The notes under the pieces were generated by a model. That model was not told where the DNA came from. It searched no databases and saw only the letters and a list, made by a program, of their open reading frames with translations. Position numbers and translations under genes: made by a program. From the NCBI RefSeq assembly GCF_046845755.1, contig NZ_CP177357.1, positions 806,001-870,000 on the forward strand: 64,000 bases of DNA. The letters run 5' to 3'. This document shows, piece after piece, positions 34,237 through 42,304 of the stretch (its first letter is position 1; every line of letters starts with the position of its first letter). This stretch comes from Rubrivirga sp046845755 (lineage in GTDB: Bacteria > Bacteroidota > Rhodothermia > Rhodothermales > Rubricoccaceae).

Positions 34237-35502
34237 CTGACCCTCGCCGATCGCGTCCACGACGCCGCCGCCGGTCCCGCCCGCCTGCTCGCCCTCCCGA
34301 CCGAGGTCCCCGACGTCGTCAGCTTCCGGGGCTCGTTCGAGGCCGCCCCCGACCTCGCCGACGCCGACGACGTCGTCCAGTCGCTGCTCGCGAACCTGCT
34401 CGACAAGGGGACCGAGGCGCACGACCGCTTCGCCATCGCAACCGCCCTGGAGGGCCGCGGCGCCCAGGTCTCGTTCTACGCCGACGGCCTCCGCCTCGGC
34501 TTCGCCGGCCGCGCCCTGCGCGACGACCTCGACCTCGTGATCGGCCTGGTCGCCGAGCAGCTGATGACGCCCGCGCTCGACCCCGACGAGGTCGAGAAGG
34601 CCAAGGTCCGCGCCGTCGCCGGCGTCCGCCGCTCGCGCGAGTCGACGGGCGCCCAGGCCTCGGGCGCGCTCTCGCGCCGGATCTACGGCCCGGCGCACCC
34701 CAACCACGTGCTCGACCCCGACGCCGAGATCGCGCGCGTCGAGGCCGTCACCCCGGACGACCTCCGCGACTACCACGCCAGCCACGTCGGGTCGGAGGGC
34801 CTGACGGTCGCCGTCGTCGGCGACGTGGACCCGGACGCGGTCGCGGCCGCCCTCGCCCACGCCTTCGCCGACCTCGCCCCGCACGGCCGCCAGCCCGTCT
34901 TCACGGCCCAAGCGGGCTCCGACACGCCGGGCCGCGTCGTCATCGAGATGGCCGACCGCAACAACCTCGACGTCCGGCTCGGCCACGCCGTTGACTTGCG
35001 CCGGGACCACGACGACTTTCTGGCGGCGTACGCGGGCGTCTTCGCGCTCGGCGGCAACTTTTCGGGCCGCCTGATGCAGACCGTCCGCGACGAGCAGGGC
35101 CTGACGTACGGGATCGGCGCCGGGCTCGGGGCCCCGTCGGTCCGCTACGACGGCCACGTCGGCATCAACGTGACGCTGAGCCAGGAGAACCTCGACCGGG
35201 GCATCGCGGCGACGCGCGCCGAGGTCGAGGCGTTCGTCGCCGAGGGCGTCTCGCCCGACGTGCTGGCAGGCGTGCAGACCACGCTCGCGGGCCGCCACGT
35301 CGTCGGGCTGGCGACGACGTCGGGCGTCGCGGCGCGCCTGCTCGTCAACGCCGAGCGCGGGTTCGCCGTGGACTACCTCGACCGCTACCCGGCCCTGGTC
35401 TCCGCCCTGACCGCCGACGAGGTCACCGCCGCCGTCCGCCGCCACGTCCGCCCGGCCGCGTTCCACGAGGCCGTCGCCGGCACCCTGCCCGAGGCCGCGT
35501 AG
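34237..35502 (+). CDS. M16 family peptidase-like protein, non-catalytic partner
   Basis: This protein of about 421 residues has two M16-type domains but no H-x-x-E-H motif. Recognisable partner features include L-L-A-N-L-L-D-K-G-T (where the zinc motif would lie), the G-D-V-D-P-D-A-V-A-A-A-L strand and the Gly-rich L-G-G-N-F-S-G-R-L-M-Q-T-V-R-D-E-Q-G-L-T-Y. It probably forms a heterodimer with the preceding gene. No ATG, GTG or TTG lies in frame between the previous stop and conserved sequence; a CTG at 34237 (L-T-L-A-D-R-V-H-D) is the most plausible start, so the 5' end is uncertain. Confidence 0.85.
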   Translation: MTLADRVHDAAAGPARLLALPTEVPDVVSFRGSFEAAPDLADADDVVQSLLANLLDKGTEAHDRFAIATALEGRGAQVSFYADGLRLGFAGRALRDDLDLVIGLVAEQLMTPALDPDEVEKAKVRAVAGVRRSRESTGAQASGALSRRIYGPAHPNHVLDPDAEIARVEAVTPDDLRDYHASHVGSEGLTVAVVGDVDPDAVAAALAHAFADLAPHGRQPVFTAQAGSDTPGRVVIEMADRNNLDVRLGHAVDLRRDHDDFLAAYAGVFALGGNFSGRLMQTVRDEQGLTYGIGAGLGAPSVRYDGHVGINVTLSQENLDRGIAATRAEVEAFVAEGVSPDVLAGVQTTLAGRHVVGLATTSGVAARLLVNAERGFAVDYLDRYPALVSALTADEVTAAVRRHVRPAAFHEAVAGTLPEAA

Positions 35503-35624
35503 AGGGCTCGGGGGCGAGGCGATCGCCGGTCCCCCTTGCCCGCCCTTCTCATATTTTCAACGCGGGCGCGGGGCGAGGGCGGGCGCGCCGTGATAGCTTG
35601 GGGGGACCGTGCTCGCACGGATAC

Positions 35625-35699
35625 GGAGGCTATAGCTCAGTTGGTTAGAGCGCCAGGTTGTGACCCTGGAGGCCGTGGGTTCAATTCCCACTAGTCTCC
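35625..35699 (+). tRNA. tRNA-His (GTG anticodon)
   Basis: The cloverleaf is complete. The extra G at position -1 is encoded (35625) and pairs with discriminator C73 (35699), the tRNA-His identity element. The anticodon arm CCAGG / CCTGG encloses TTGTGAC with anticodon GTG, and the T arm GTGGG / CCCAC encloses TTCAATT. CCA is not encoded. One G-T pair occurs in the acceptor stem. Confidence 0.95.
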
Positions 35700-35724
35700 C
35701 TCCGGCTCCCAGCGGAGTCTCCCC

Positions 35725-35796
35725 GCCGCGTTCATCTAGGGGTTAGGATGCCACCCTTTCACGGTGGTCACACGGGTTCAAATCCCGTACGCGGTA
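35725..35796 (+). tRNA. tRNA-Glu (TTC anticodon)
   Basis: The acceptor GCCGCGT pairs with ACGCGGT (one G-T pair). The anticodon arm CCACC / GGTGG encloses CTTTCAC with anticodon TTC, and the D arm has the TCTAGGGGTTAGGA core typical of tRNA-Glu. The T arm is CGGG / CCCG around TTCAAAT. It lies 25 bases after tRNA-His, probably on one transcript. CCA is not encoded. Confidence 0.95.
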
Positions 35797-35842
35797 CGCC
35801 CTCGGGGTGCGGGCCCCGGTCAAGACGACCGCGCGGGAGTGC

Positions 35843-36271
35843 TCAGGCCGCGCGCGGGAGCGTGGTGCGGTCCCAGTCGCGAGCGAAGCCCAGGAAGCCC
35901 GGCAACGTCGCGGGGAGCTCGGACAGGCGGACGAGGCCCATCGCCCAGCTCCCGAACAAACGGCCATCGGGCCGCACCACGCCCGACCGCCGGGCGGTCG
36001 CCGACACGGGCCCCCGCGCCAGCGTCTCCACGTCGAAGTGCCGCGGGTCGGCCTTGATGCGGGCGTACAGGCCTTCGACCGCGGGCTCGGGCCCCTCGAT
36101 CCACTGCACGAACTCGCCGGGCGCGCCGGGCACCGCGGGCAGCTCGCCGTAGAGCAGCAGGCCCGTCACGTCGATCGTCGGGTTGTGCGCCTCGGCCGTC
36201 GCGATGATGGCGTTGAGGTCGGGGGCGAGGAGCCCGGCGCGCGCGCGCGAGCGGTAGAGGACGGTGTGCAT
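35843..36271 (-). CDS. BLUF-domain blue-light photoreceptor
   Basis: This 142-residue single-domain BLUF protein binds FAD and changes hydrogen bonding on blue-light excitation. The flavin-site residues are present: Tyr6 in V-L-Y-R-S-R-A, Asn30 in A-H-N-P-T-I-D-V-T-G-L-L-L-Y, and Gln56 in F-V-Q-W-I-E-G. The R-I/K-x-D-P-R-H-F motif is present as I-K-A-D-P-R-H-F. There is no attached output domain, so it must signal by protein contact. No obvious partner (cyclase, phosphodiesterase, MerR regulator) is adjacent. It is convergent with the tRNA pair. Confidence 0.92.
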   Translation of the reverse strand: MHTVLYRSRARAGLLAPDLNAIIATAEAHNPTIDVTGLLLYGELPAVPGAPGEFVQWIEGPEPAVEGLYARIKADPRHFDVETLARGPVSATARRSGVVRPDGRLFGSWAMGLVRLSELPATLPGFLGFARDWDRTTLPRAA

Positions 36272-36306
36272 GGGCGGTCTACGCCGCGACGTCGGGAAAC
36301 GACCCG

Positions 36307-37521
36307 CTACGCCGACGGTTCAGGAGTTGCACCGCCTGGCAGGGGGGAGGCCCCCCACACGCGCGCCCCGGCGCGGACGGCGACCAGGACCGCGAGCGGC
36401 AGCACGGCCGGGTGCATCGGCTCGGGCAGCACGGCCCACAGCGCGACCACACCGGCGGTCACGGCCGCGGTCGCGATCGCGTACGGACGCCAGCGGCCCA
36501 GCTCAGGCCGGCGCAACACGACCGCAAAGGCGAGGTGCGTCGGCCACATCCAGAGCAGCTCGAGGTTGGCGCGCGTCACGTAGTGCTCCGTCGCCACCCA
36601 CAGCAGGAGCAGGATGAGCCCCACGGCTCCCACGACGGCGAACAGCGCCGAATCGAACGCGCGGGCGGCCCGGCTCGCGGGCGTGCGCCAGCCCCACGCG
36701 GTGACCAGGAGCCCCAGCGCCAGCACCCCCCACCCGACGGCCGTCGGCCACGGAAACGCGGGCTCGACGGTCCCGGCCCCCTCGACCCAGAACAGCGTGT
36801 CGCGCGCGGCCACCAGCGGCCGGCCGCCGACCGTCGCGCCGTCGGCGGCCGCGAGCAAGGCGTCGGGCAGGAAGATGGCCTCGCGCGGCCCGGCGACGCG
36901 GTCCATCGGGAGCCCCAAGCCGAGGTTGGTGCCCAGGTCGATGATGGGCTGACCGAGCGAGTACGGCCCGACGAGATCGCGGAACGTGGCGTCGCCGGGC
37001 GGGGCCGGCAGGTCGATGCGCGGCTGGCCGGTCGCCACGAGCGCGGCGTCGAGCACGTCGATCAAGCGCGTCGAGCAGTTGTCGCGCAAAAAGTCGTAGC
37101 GGTACGCCCGGTTGGCCGGGAGCGCGTTGATCTCCAGCAAGTCATAGAGCGCCCGGACCGTCTCGGGCGGCAGGTCCAGCCGCTGCTCGATAATGGGCCG
37201 GCCGAGCGAGCGGTACCGCGCCAGCTCGAGGGCGAACGGCGCCGTGCCCAGGATGTAGTCGAGGCGGCCGGACATGAACCGCAGGACGAAGTTGGGCTGC
37301 TCGAAGCTGAACGTGCCGTAGTTGTACGTCCGGTCGAGCCCCGCGGCTGGGTCAACGATCCGGAGCGCATTGTGGCCCCACAGGCTGTAGACCTCGTCGC
37401 CAGGCACCATCGTGAGCAGCGACACGCGCGCGGAGTCGGACAGCCCGATCGGGGCAGGGGGGGAGGACTGGGCCGCGGCGGGCGCGGCGGCGACGAGCAG
37501 CGCGAGGACGAGGAGACGCAT
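36307..37521 (-). CDS. DUF4105 membrane protein
   Basis: This 404-residue protein has a signal peptide (cut near A-A-A-Q), a periplasmic DUF4105 domain (about 30-250) and four to five C-terminal membrane segments (about 265-390). DUF4105 landmarks are the W-G-H-N-A-L-R-I motif (residue 48), Y-N-Y-G-T-F-S-F, and Y-D-F-L-R-D-N-C-S-T-R-L near residue 143. The Cys/His pattern resembles papain/NlpC-like folds, so a hydrolase role is possible but unproven. The family is widespread in Bacteroidota and relatives. Confidence 0.87.
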   Translation of the reverse strand: MRLLVLALLVAAAPAAAQSSPPAPIGLSDSARVSLLTMVPGDEVYSLWGHNALRIVDPAAGLDRTYNYGTFSFEQPNFVLRFMSGRLDYILGTAPFALELARYRSLGRPIIEQRLDLPPETVRALYDLLEINALPANRAYRYDFLRDNCSTRLIDVLDAALVATGQPRIDLPAPPGDATFRDLVGPYSLGQPIIDLGTNLGLGLPMDRVAGPREAIFLPDALLAAADGATVGGRPLVAARDTLFWVEGAGTVEPAFPWPTAVGWGVLALGLLVTAWGWRTPASRAARAFDSALFAVVGAVGLILLLLWVATEHYVTRANLELLWMWPTHLAFAVVLRRPELGRWRPYAIATAAVTAGVVALWAVLPEPMHPAVLPLAVLVAVRAGARVWGASPLPGGATPEPSA

Positions 37522-37650
37522 GCCGCCAAGCTACCCGCCCCCTCGCGCCACGCCCGGGCCTGCTTCCGCACGGGCGCGAGACACGAACCGTCGCCGAGGA
37601 CCGGCGCGCAGGGGCCTCGTCCCAGCCGACTCGCGCCCGGTCAGCGACGC

Positions 37651-38397
37651 CTACCCCGCCGACTCGAAGCGGAGGGCCTCCAGTTCCTCGGGGTCGGTCA
37701 CAGTCGTCACCAACCCCCCGCAGTCCCGGCACACGTAGGCGACCGTGGACGGGCGCGGATGCGTTCCGGTGAGGAACCGAAGCCGGCGGAGCCCCGCGTA
37801 GAGCCTCACCGCCTGGGCGCTGGGGTGGTCCCGGTCGTGCCCGCAGACGCACGGCTCGGTCGGAGCCGCCACGGCTGGGCGCGCCGCCGCCGCCCGATCG
37901 GCCGACCGCGGACGTCCCCGCAACTCGCGGGCGTGCGCTTCGACGACCGCTGCCTCGTTGGCGGCCTCGCGGTCGGTCCACCGCTGGACCGCCTCGTCGA
38001 GCGACCACGGGCCGCTGCCCCACACGCTCAGGACGGCGAGCACCACTGCCACGAACGCGGCGAACGCGAACTCCTGGCTGAACAGCCCGTCGGCGGGCAG
38101 GTGCACCAGCAGCCCCGCCCCGACCAGGATCGGGAGCTGGGCCAGCGCCGCGATCCGCGTCAGCAGGCCGAGCGCGAGCAGGAGCCCACCCGCCGCGTGC
38201 GACAGGCCAACGTAGTGCATCAGCGCGAGGGCGGCGAACGGACTCTCCGCCCCGCCGGGCAGGAGCGACGTGTACGCCCCTGGGTCGGAGAGGAACAGGG
38301 TCCCCCGAACGGCCAGGCCGACCCCCACGTAGATGCGGATCAGGTCGAGGGCGACGGCGCGGTGAGCATCCGTCCACGTGACGAGGTCGCGGGTCAT
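37651..38397 (-). CDS. DoxX family membrane protein with C-terminal zinc-ribbon-like tail
   Basis: This 248-residue protein has about 150 N-terminal residues forming four membrane helices of the DoxX/DoxD type (I-R-I-Y-V-G-V-G-L-A-V-R-G start, M-H-Y-V-G-L-S-H-A-A-G-G-L-L-L). The remaining 100 residues are soluble and carry C-V-C-G-H and C-R-D-C-G-G, which could bind zinc. DoxX proteins are linked to redox or sulfur metabolism, without a defined mechanism. It is divergent from nth. Confidence 0.8.
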   Translation of the reverse strand: MTRDLVTWTDAHRAVALDLIRIYVGVGLAVRGTLFLSDPGAYTSLLPGGAESPFAALALMHYVGLSHAAGGLLLALGLLTRIAALAQLPILVGAGLLVHLPADGLFSQEFAFAAFVAVVLAVLSVWGSGPWSLDEAVQRWTDREAANEAAVVEAHARELRGRPRSADRAAAARPAVAAPTEPCVCGHDRDHPSAQAVRLYAGLRRLRFLTGTHPRPSTVAYVCRDCGGLVTTVTDPEELEALRFESAG

Positions 38398-38498
38398 GGC
38401 TCGTCGGGGTTGTTGTGTTTGTGGAACGTAGGTGGGTGGCGGTTCCGTTCCCCAGCGGTCCTCCCCGCGCGGGCTCGCCCGGCCGGAGCCCCCGCCGG

Positions 38499-38506
38499 TA
38501 CCTTCG
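38499..38506 (+). promoter_or_regulatory. Candidate -7-like promoter element before nth
   Basis: TACCTTCG, identical to the octamer before trkA, lies 24 bases before the GTG start of nth. The flanks also match (CCGG before it in both). Confidence 0.35.
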
Positions 38507-38530
38507 AGGCCACCGCCCGAAGACGCCCCC

Positions 38531-39370
38531 GTGACCCGGAAAACGAAAGCGGCCGTCGTGCTCGACCGCCTGCGCGACGCCATCCCCGAGCCCGAGACCG
38601 AGCTCGACTTCCGGAACGAGTTCGAGCTCCTCGTCGCCGTGATCCTGTCGGCCCAGTGCACCGACAAGCGGGTCAACCTCGTGACCCCGGCCCTGTTCGA
38701 GGCGTACCCGACGGCGACGGCGATGGCGGACGCGAGCCCCGACGAGATCTTCGAGCTCATCAAGTCGATCACGTTCCCCAACAACAAGGCCAAGGCGCTC
38801 GCGACGACGGCCCGGATGCTCCGCGACGCGCACGGCGGCGAGGTCCCCCGCGCGCATGCCGACCTGGTGAAGCTGGCGGGCGTCGGGCGCAAGACGGCGA
38901 ACGTCGTCGTGCAGGTGGCCTTCGGAGAGGCCGCGATCGCCGTCGACACGCACGTCTTCCGGGTCGCGAATCGGATCGGGCTCGTGGCCGACAAGCCGAC
39001 GCCCCTCGCGGTCGAGGCCGGCCTGCGCCGCGTGCTCGACCGCGAGGATTGGGGCGAGGCACACCACCTCCTCATCCTGCACGGCCGGTACACGTGCCTG
39101 GCCCGCACCCCCGCGTGCGACCGGTGTCCGCTCACCGACGTCTGCGACTACTACGCCGCCCTCCAGCGCCTGCCCGCGCCGATCCCGGGGCTGGCGAAGA
39201 ACAAGGGGCGCTACTACTCGAAGACCGCCGACCGCTACTTCGACGAGCCGGCGCTCAAGACCGACCGCGCCGGCGTCGAGCAGATCGCCGACCCGTGGAC
39301 GGGCTCGATGAACGTCTACGACACGAAGACCGGCCGGACGACCAAGCGCGTCAAGGACTACCGGATCTGA
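38531..39370 (+). CDS. nth: Endonuclease III (DNA glycosylase/AP lyase)
   Basis: This 279-residue base-excision repair enzyme removes oxidised pyrimidines. The helix-hairpin-helix with catalytic Lys is L-A-G-V-G-R-K-T-A-N-V (about residue 116), and the catalytic Asp is in A-V-D-T-H-V-F-R-V. The 4Fe-4S cluster is C-L-A-R-T-P-A-C-D-R-C-P-L-T-D-V-C with canonical C-x6-C-x2-C-x5-C spacing. It runs about 65 residues beyond the usual end with a basic, Tyr/Thr-rich tail (Y-Y-S-K-T-A-D-R-Y-F, T-T-K-R-V-K-D-Y-R-I) that may add DNA contacts. The start is GTG at 38531. Confidence 0.95.
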   Translation: MTRKTKAAVVLDRLRDAIPEPETELDFRNEFELLVAVILSAQCTDKRVNLVTPALFEAYPTATAMADASPDEIFELIKSITFPNNKAKALATTARMLRDAHGGEVPRAHADLVKLAGVGRKTANVVVQVAFGEAAIAVDTHVFRVANRIGLVADKPTPLAVEAGLRRVLDREDWGEAHHLLILHGRYTCLARTPACDRCPLTDVCDYYAALQRLPAPIPGLAKNKGRYYSKTADRYFDEPALKTDRAGVEQIADPWTGSMNVYDTKTGRTTKRVKDYRI

Positions 39371-39447
39371 GGCGAGGGGCGAGGCCGCAGCGAGCCCAGC
39401 GAGGGGCCGGCCGCCCCCGGCTCGCGCTCCGGCCGGCCTGCATTCCG

Positions 39448-39517
39448 CTGGCGCTGACCGCGATCTCGGGGCACCTTGCTCTCCCGCTCTCCCGCTCTCC
39501 CGCTCTCCCGCTCTCCC
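39448..39517 (+). promoter_or_regulatory. Promoter-like module with 8-bp tandem repeat leader (mscL)
   Basis: CTGGCGC at 39448 and CACCTTGC at 39472 match the aat module at 17169 with identical 24-base spacing (22 of 30 positions). They are followed by copies of GCTCTCCC running directly into the ATG of mscL at 39518. It therefore looks like a mobile or duplicated expression unit. Confidence 0.5.
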
Positions 39518-40060
39518 ATGAGCTTGCTCTCCGAGTTCAAGGCCTTCGCCCTCCGGGGCAACCTCGTCGACCTCGCCATCGGGTTCACCGTCGGCGCCGC
39601 GTTCACGACCGTCGCCCGCTCGCTCGTCGACGACCTGCTGATGCCGCCGCTCGGCCTCATCCTCGGGTCGACCGATTTTTCGGACTACTACTGGCTGCTC
39701 CGGGAGGGCGAGGGGGCGCCCGCGCCGTACGAGACGAAGGAGGCCGCCGAGGCGGCCGGCGCAGTGACGCTCGACTACGGCGAGTTCGCGACGAGCCTGC
39801 TGTCGTTCCTCGTCATCGCCCTCGCCGTGTTCGTCGTCGTCCGCCTCGTCCTACGGGCGACCCAGGCTGTGCAGGACGAGTTCGGCCAGGCCGACGACCA
39901 GGCGGCGACCCCGGAGTCGAAAAAGTGCGCGTACTGCCGCGAGTCGGTCCCGTACAAGGCCAGCCGGTGCTCGCACTGCACCTCGTTCCTGGGGACGCAT
40001 GGCGGCCCCCTCGCGCCCGACGCCTCCATCACCCCCGGCACGCCCCCCGTCGCCGCGTAG
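39518..40060 (+). CDS. mscL: Large-conductance mechanosensitive channel MscL with zinc-ribbon tail
   Basis: This 180-residue inner-membrane channel opens on membrane tension to release solutes under hypo-osmotic shock. The N-terminal half is classical MscL: F-K-A-F-A-L-R-G-N-L-V-D-L-A-I-G and A-F-T-T-V-A-R-S-L-V-D-D-L-L-M-P-P-L-G, then a periplasmic loop and TM2 (S-L-L-S-F-L-V-I-A-L-A-V-F-V-V-V-R). The tail after residue 125 replaces the usual short bundle with K-K-C-A-Y-C and R-C-S-H-C, a likely zinc ribbon, then a Pro-rich end. Such tails occur in some FCB-group MscL proteins. Confidence 0.94.
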   Translation: MSLLSEFKAFALRGNLVDLAIGFTVGAAFTTVARSLVDDLLMPPLGLILGSTDFSDYYWLLREGEGAPAPYETKEAAEAAGAVTLDYGEFATSLLSFLVIALAVFVVVRLVLRATQAVQDEFGQADDQAATPESKKCAYCRESVPYKASRCSHCTSFLGTHGGPLAPDASITPGTPPVAA

Positions 40061-40138
40061 GGGGCGTTCCGCCCGTCCCGCCTTGCGCCGGCCCCGGGTG
40101 CAGGCTCTCCTCCGTCTTCCTCCCCCCGGTCCCCGCCC

Positions 40139-41665
40139 GTGCCTCATCTCCTCCTGATCCTCGACGGCTACGGCATTGCCGAGGACCCCTCGGTCTCCGC
40201 CGTCGACGCCGCGCGCACCCCGTTCCTCGACGCCTTTTTCGCCCGCACGCCGGGCTCGACGCTGGAAGCCTCCGGCCGCGCGGTCGGGCTGCCGGCGGGC
40301 CAGATGGGCAACTCGGAGGTCGGCCACCTCAACCTCGGCGCGGGCCGGGTCGTGTACCAAGACATCACGCGGATCGACAAGGCCATCGAGGACGGGTCGA
40401 TGGCCGAGAACGCCGTGCTCCGCGCGGCCGTCCAGCACGCCCAGGCGAACGGGACGACGCTGCACCTGATGGGGCTCGTCAGCGACGGCGGCGTCCACGC
40501 GCACGTCCGCCACATCGGGGCGTTGTTGGAGCTGGCGGCGCACGAGGGGCTCGAGCGCGTCGTGATCCATGCCTTTACCGACGGCCGCGACACGGCGCCC
40601 GACGGCGGCGCCGAGTACGTGCGTCAACTCGAGGCCGTCGCGGATGCCGCGGGCGTCGGGACGGTCGGGTCCGTCGTCGGGCGGTACTGGGCGATGGACC
40701 GCGACCACCGCTGGGAGCGGACCGAGAAGGCGTACCGGCTGCTCACCGACGGGGTGGGGGAGACGTACGCCGACCCGGCCGCATTCCTCGAAGAGAGCTA
40801 TGCCGCCGGCGTCACCGACGAGTTCTCCGAGCCCGGCCTGCGCGCCGACGCGCCCCGCATCTCAAGCGGCGACGCCGTCGTGTTCTTCAACTTCCGCTCC
40901 GACCGCGGCCGCCAGCTCACCGAGGCGTTCACGTCGCCGACGTTCAACGGCTTCGACCGGGGGCCGCTCCTCGACCTCCACTACGTCACGATGACGCGCT
41001 ACGCGGACGCCTTCGACGTGCCCGTCGCCTTCGACAAGGCCGACCTCAGTGACACGTTGGGGGAGGTCGTCTCGCGAGCGGGGCTGACTCAGCTCCGTGC
41101 GGCGGAGACGGAAAAGTACCCGCACGTCACGTTCTTCTTTAACGGGGGCCGCGAGGTCCGGTTCGAGGGTGAGGACCGCATTCTGGAGCCCAGCCCCAAG
41201 GTGGCGACCTACGACCTCCAGCCCGAGATGAGCGCGCCCGCGCTCGCAGCGAGGGTGGCCGCGTCGATCCGGGAGGACCGCCCGGACCTGGTGATCCTGA
41301 ACTTTGCCAACCCCGACATGGTCGGCCACACGGGCGTCTTCGAGGCCGCCGTCGCAGCGGTCGAGGCCGTCGACGCGGCGGCGCGCGTCGTGGTCGAGGC
41401 GGCGACCGAGGCGGGGTACACCGTCGAGGTGCTGGCGGACCACGGGAACGCCGACAAGATGCGGAATCCCGACGGGAGCCCGCACACCGCGCACACGACG
41501 GCGCTGGTGCCACACCACATCCAGGCGCCCGGCGTCACGGCCGTCCGCCCCGGCGCGCTCGGCGACGTGGCCCCGACCGTCCTCGCGCTGATGGGGATCG
41601 CCCAGCCCGACGCCATGACGGGCCGCTCGCTGGTCGACGCAACCCCGGCGCCCGGCGACGGGTAG
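40139..41665 (+). CDS. gpmI: 2,3-bisphosphoglycerate-independent phosphoglycerate mutase
   Basis: This 508-residue Mn-dependent glycolytic enzyme interconverts 3- and 2-phosphoglycerate. Conserved sites are L-I-L-D-G-Y-G at the start (metal Asp), the phosphorylated Ser in Q-M-G-N-S-E-V-G-H-L-N-L-G-A-G-R, F-T-D-G-R-D-T-A-P, Y-W-A-M-D-R-D-H-R-W-E-R, F-F-N-F-R-S-D-R-G-R-Q, N-F-A-N-P-D-M-V-G-H-T and D-H-G-N-A-D. The length is typical. The start is GTG at 40139, since M/V-P-H-L-L-L-I-L-D is the native N-terminus. Confidence 0.97.
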   Translation: MPHLLLILDGYGIAEDPSVSAVDAARTPFLDAFFARTPGSTLEASGRAVGLPAGQMGNSEVGHLNLGAGRVVYQDITRIDKAIEDGSMAENAVLRAAVQHAQANGTTLHLMGLVSDGGVHAHVRHIGALLELAAHEGLERVVIHAFTDGRDTAPDGGAEYVRQLEAVADAAGVGTVGSVVGRYWAMDRDHRWERTEKAYRLLTDGVGETYADPAAFLEESYAAGVTDEFSEPGLRADAPRISSGDAVVFFNFRSDRGRQLTEAFTSPTFNGFDRGPLLDLHYVTMTRYADAFDVPVAFDKADLSDTLGEVVSRAGLTQLRAAETEKYPHVTFFFNGGREVRFEGEDRILEPSPKVATYDLQPEMSAPALAARVAASIREDRPDLVILNFANPDMVGHTGVFEAAVAAVEAVDAAARVVVEAATEAGYTVEVLADHGNADKMRNPDGSPHTAHTTALVPHHIQAPGVTAVRPGALGDVAPTVLALMGIAQPDAMTGRSLVDATPAPGDG

Positions 41666-41692
41666 CCTCCGCCGCTCACCCCCGCCGATCTG

Positions 41693-42196
41693 ATGGACCT
41701 GATCGCCCAGTACGAGATCCCGTTCCTGCACCCCTTGCTGGTGCACTTCCCGCTCGTGCTGATCCTGCTCGGCGCCGGGGCCGCGACGTTGTACCTCGTG
41801 TTCGGGCGCGGCGTGTGGCGGCAGGCGGCCCTTCTGTTCTTCGTCTTCGGCGCGGCCGGGTCGTGGGCGGCCGCCGAGACGGGGCACGACCTCCGACAGG
41901 CCGTTGAGGGCGACCCGATCGTCGAGGAGGTCGTCGGGCGCCACGAGCAGGGCGCGGAGTGGACGGTCTGGCTGTCGGTCGCCTCGGCGCTCGCGTTCGG
42001 GCTCGCGAGCGTGGCGCGGATCCGGCGCACGCCCACACCGACGGAGGGCGACGACGAGGCGCCGCCCACGCCCCGGTCCCGACGCGAGGCGCTGTGGGGG
42101 CGCGTGCTCGGCTTCGTGCTCGCGGCCGCCGCCGCCGGCGCGGTCGCTTGGACCGCCCACCTCGGGGGCATCATGGTCTGGGGCATCGCGCGGTAG
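41693..42196 (+). CDS. DUF2231-like membrane protein
   Basis: This 167-residue protein has four hydrophobic segments. Its opening F-L-H-P-L-L-V-H-F-P-L-V-L-I-L-L-G is characteristic of DUF2231 ('H-P-[ML]-x-V-H-[FL]-P') proteins. G-S-W-A-A-A-E-T-G-H-D with conserved Gly/His and a final A-H-L-G-G-I-M-V-W-G supply further His residues in membrane segments. A haem or metal role has been suggested for the family but is not established. It starts 28 bases after gpmI, so it may be co-transcribed. Confidence 0.8.
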   Translation: MDLIAQYEIPFLHPLLVHFPLVLILLGAGAATLYLVFGRGVWRQAALLFFVFGAAGSWAAAETGHDLRQAVEGDPIVEEVVGRHEQGAEWTVWLSVASALAFGLASVARIRRTPTPTEGDDEAPPTPRSRREALWGRVLGFVLAAAAAGAVAWTAHLGGIMVWGIAR

Positions 42197-42285
42197 GCAG
42201 GTCGCAGGGCGCTCGGGGGATCCCGGAGTTTCGGGCCGCACATCACGGTTACATGAACACTCGTCCAAGCGGACGACCACACCGC

Positions 42286-42293
42286 TAGATTCG
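42286..42293 (+). promoter_or_regulatory. Candidate -7-like promoter element before hrcA
   Basis: TAGATTCG lies 11 bases before the hrcA ATG. It fits the local TAnnTTCG pattern. No CIRCE inverted repeat (TTAGCACTC/GAGTGCTAA) is present, so HrcA autoregulation by CIRCE is not supported here. Confidence 0.35.
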
Positions 42294-42304
42294 TTCGCTC
42301 CCCC

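Noticed and set aside
35581..35800. rRNA operon near the tRNA genes
   Set aside because: Only the two tRNAs are present. No conserved 16S, 23S or 5S sequence is visible.
36412..41052. Plus-strand open frame of more than 1500 codons
   Set aside because: It crosses DUF4105, DoxX, nth, mscL and gpmI in the wrong frame and has Arg/Pro-rich shadow composition.
42197..42304. CIRCE operator before hrcA
   Set aside because: No TTAGCACTC / GAGTGCTAA inverted repeat or near match is present.
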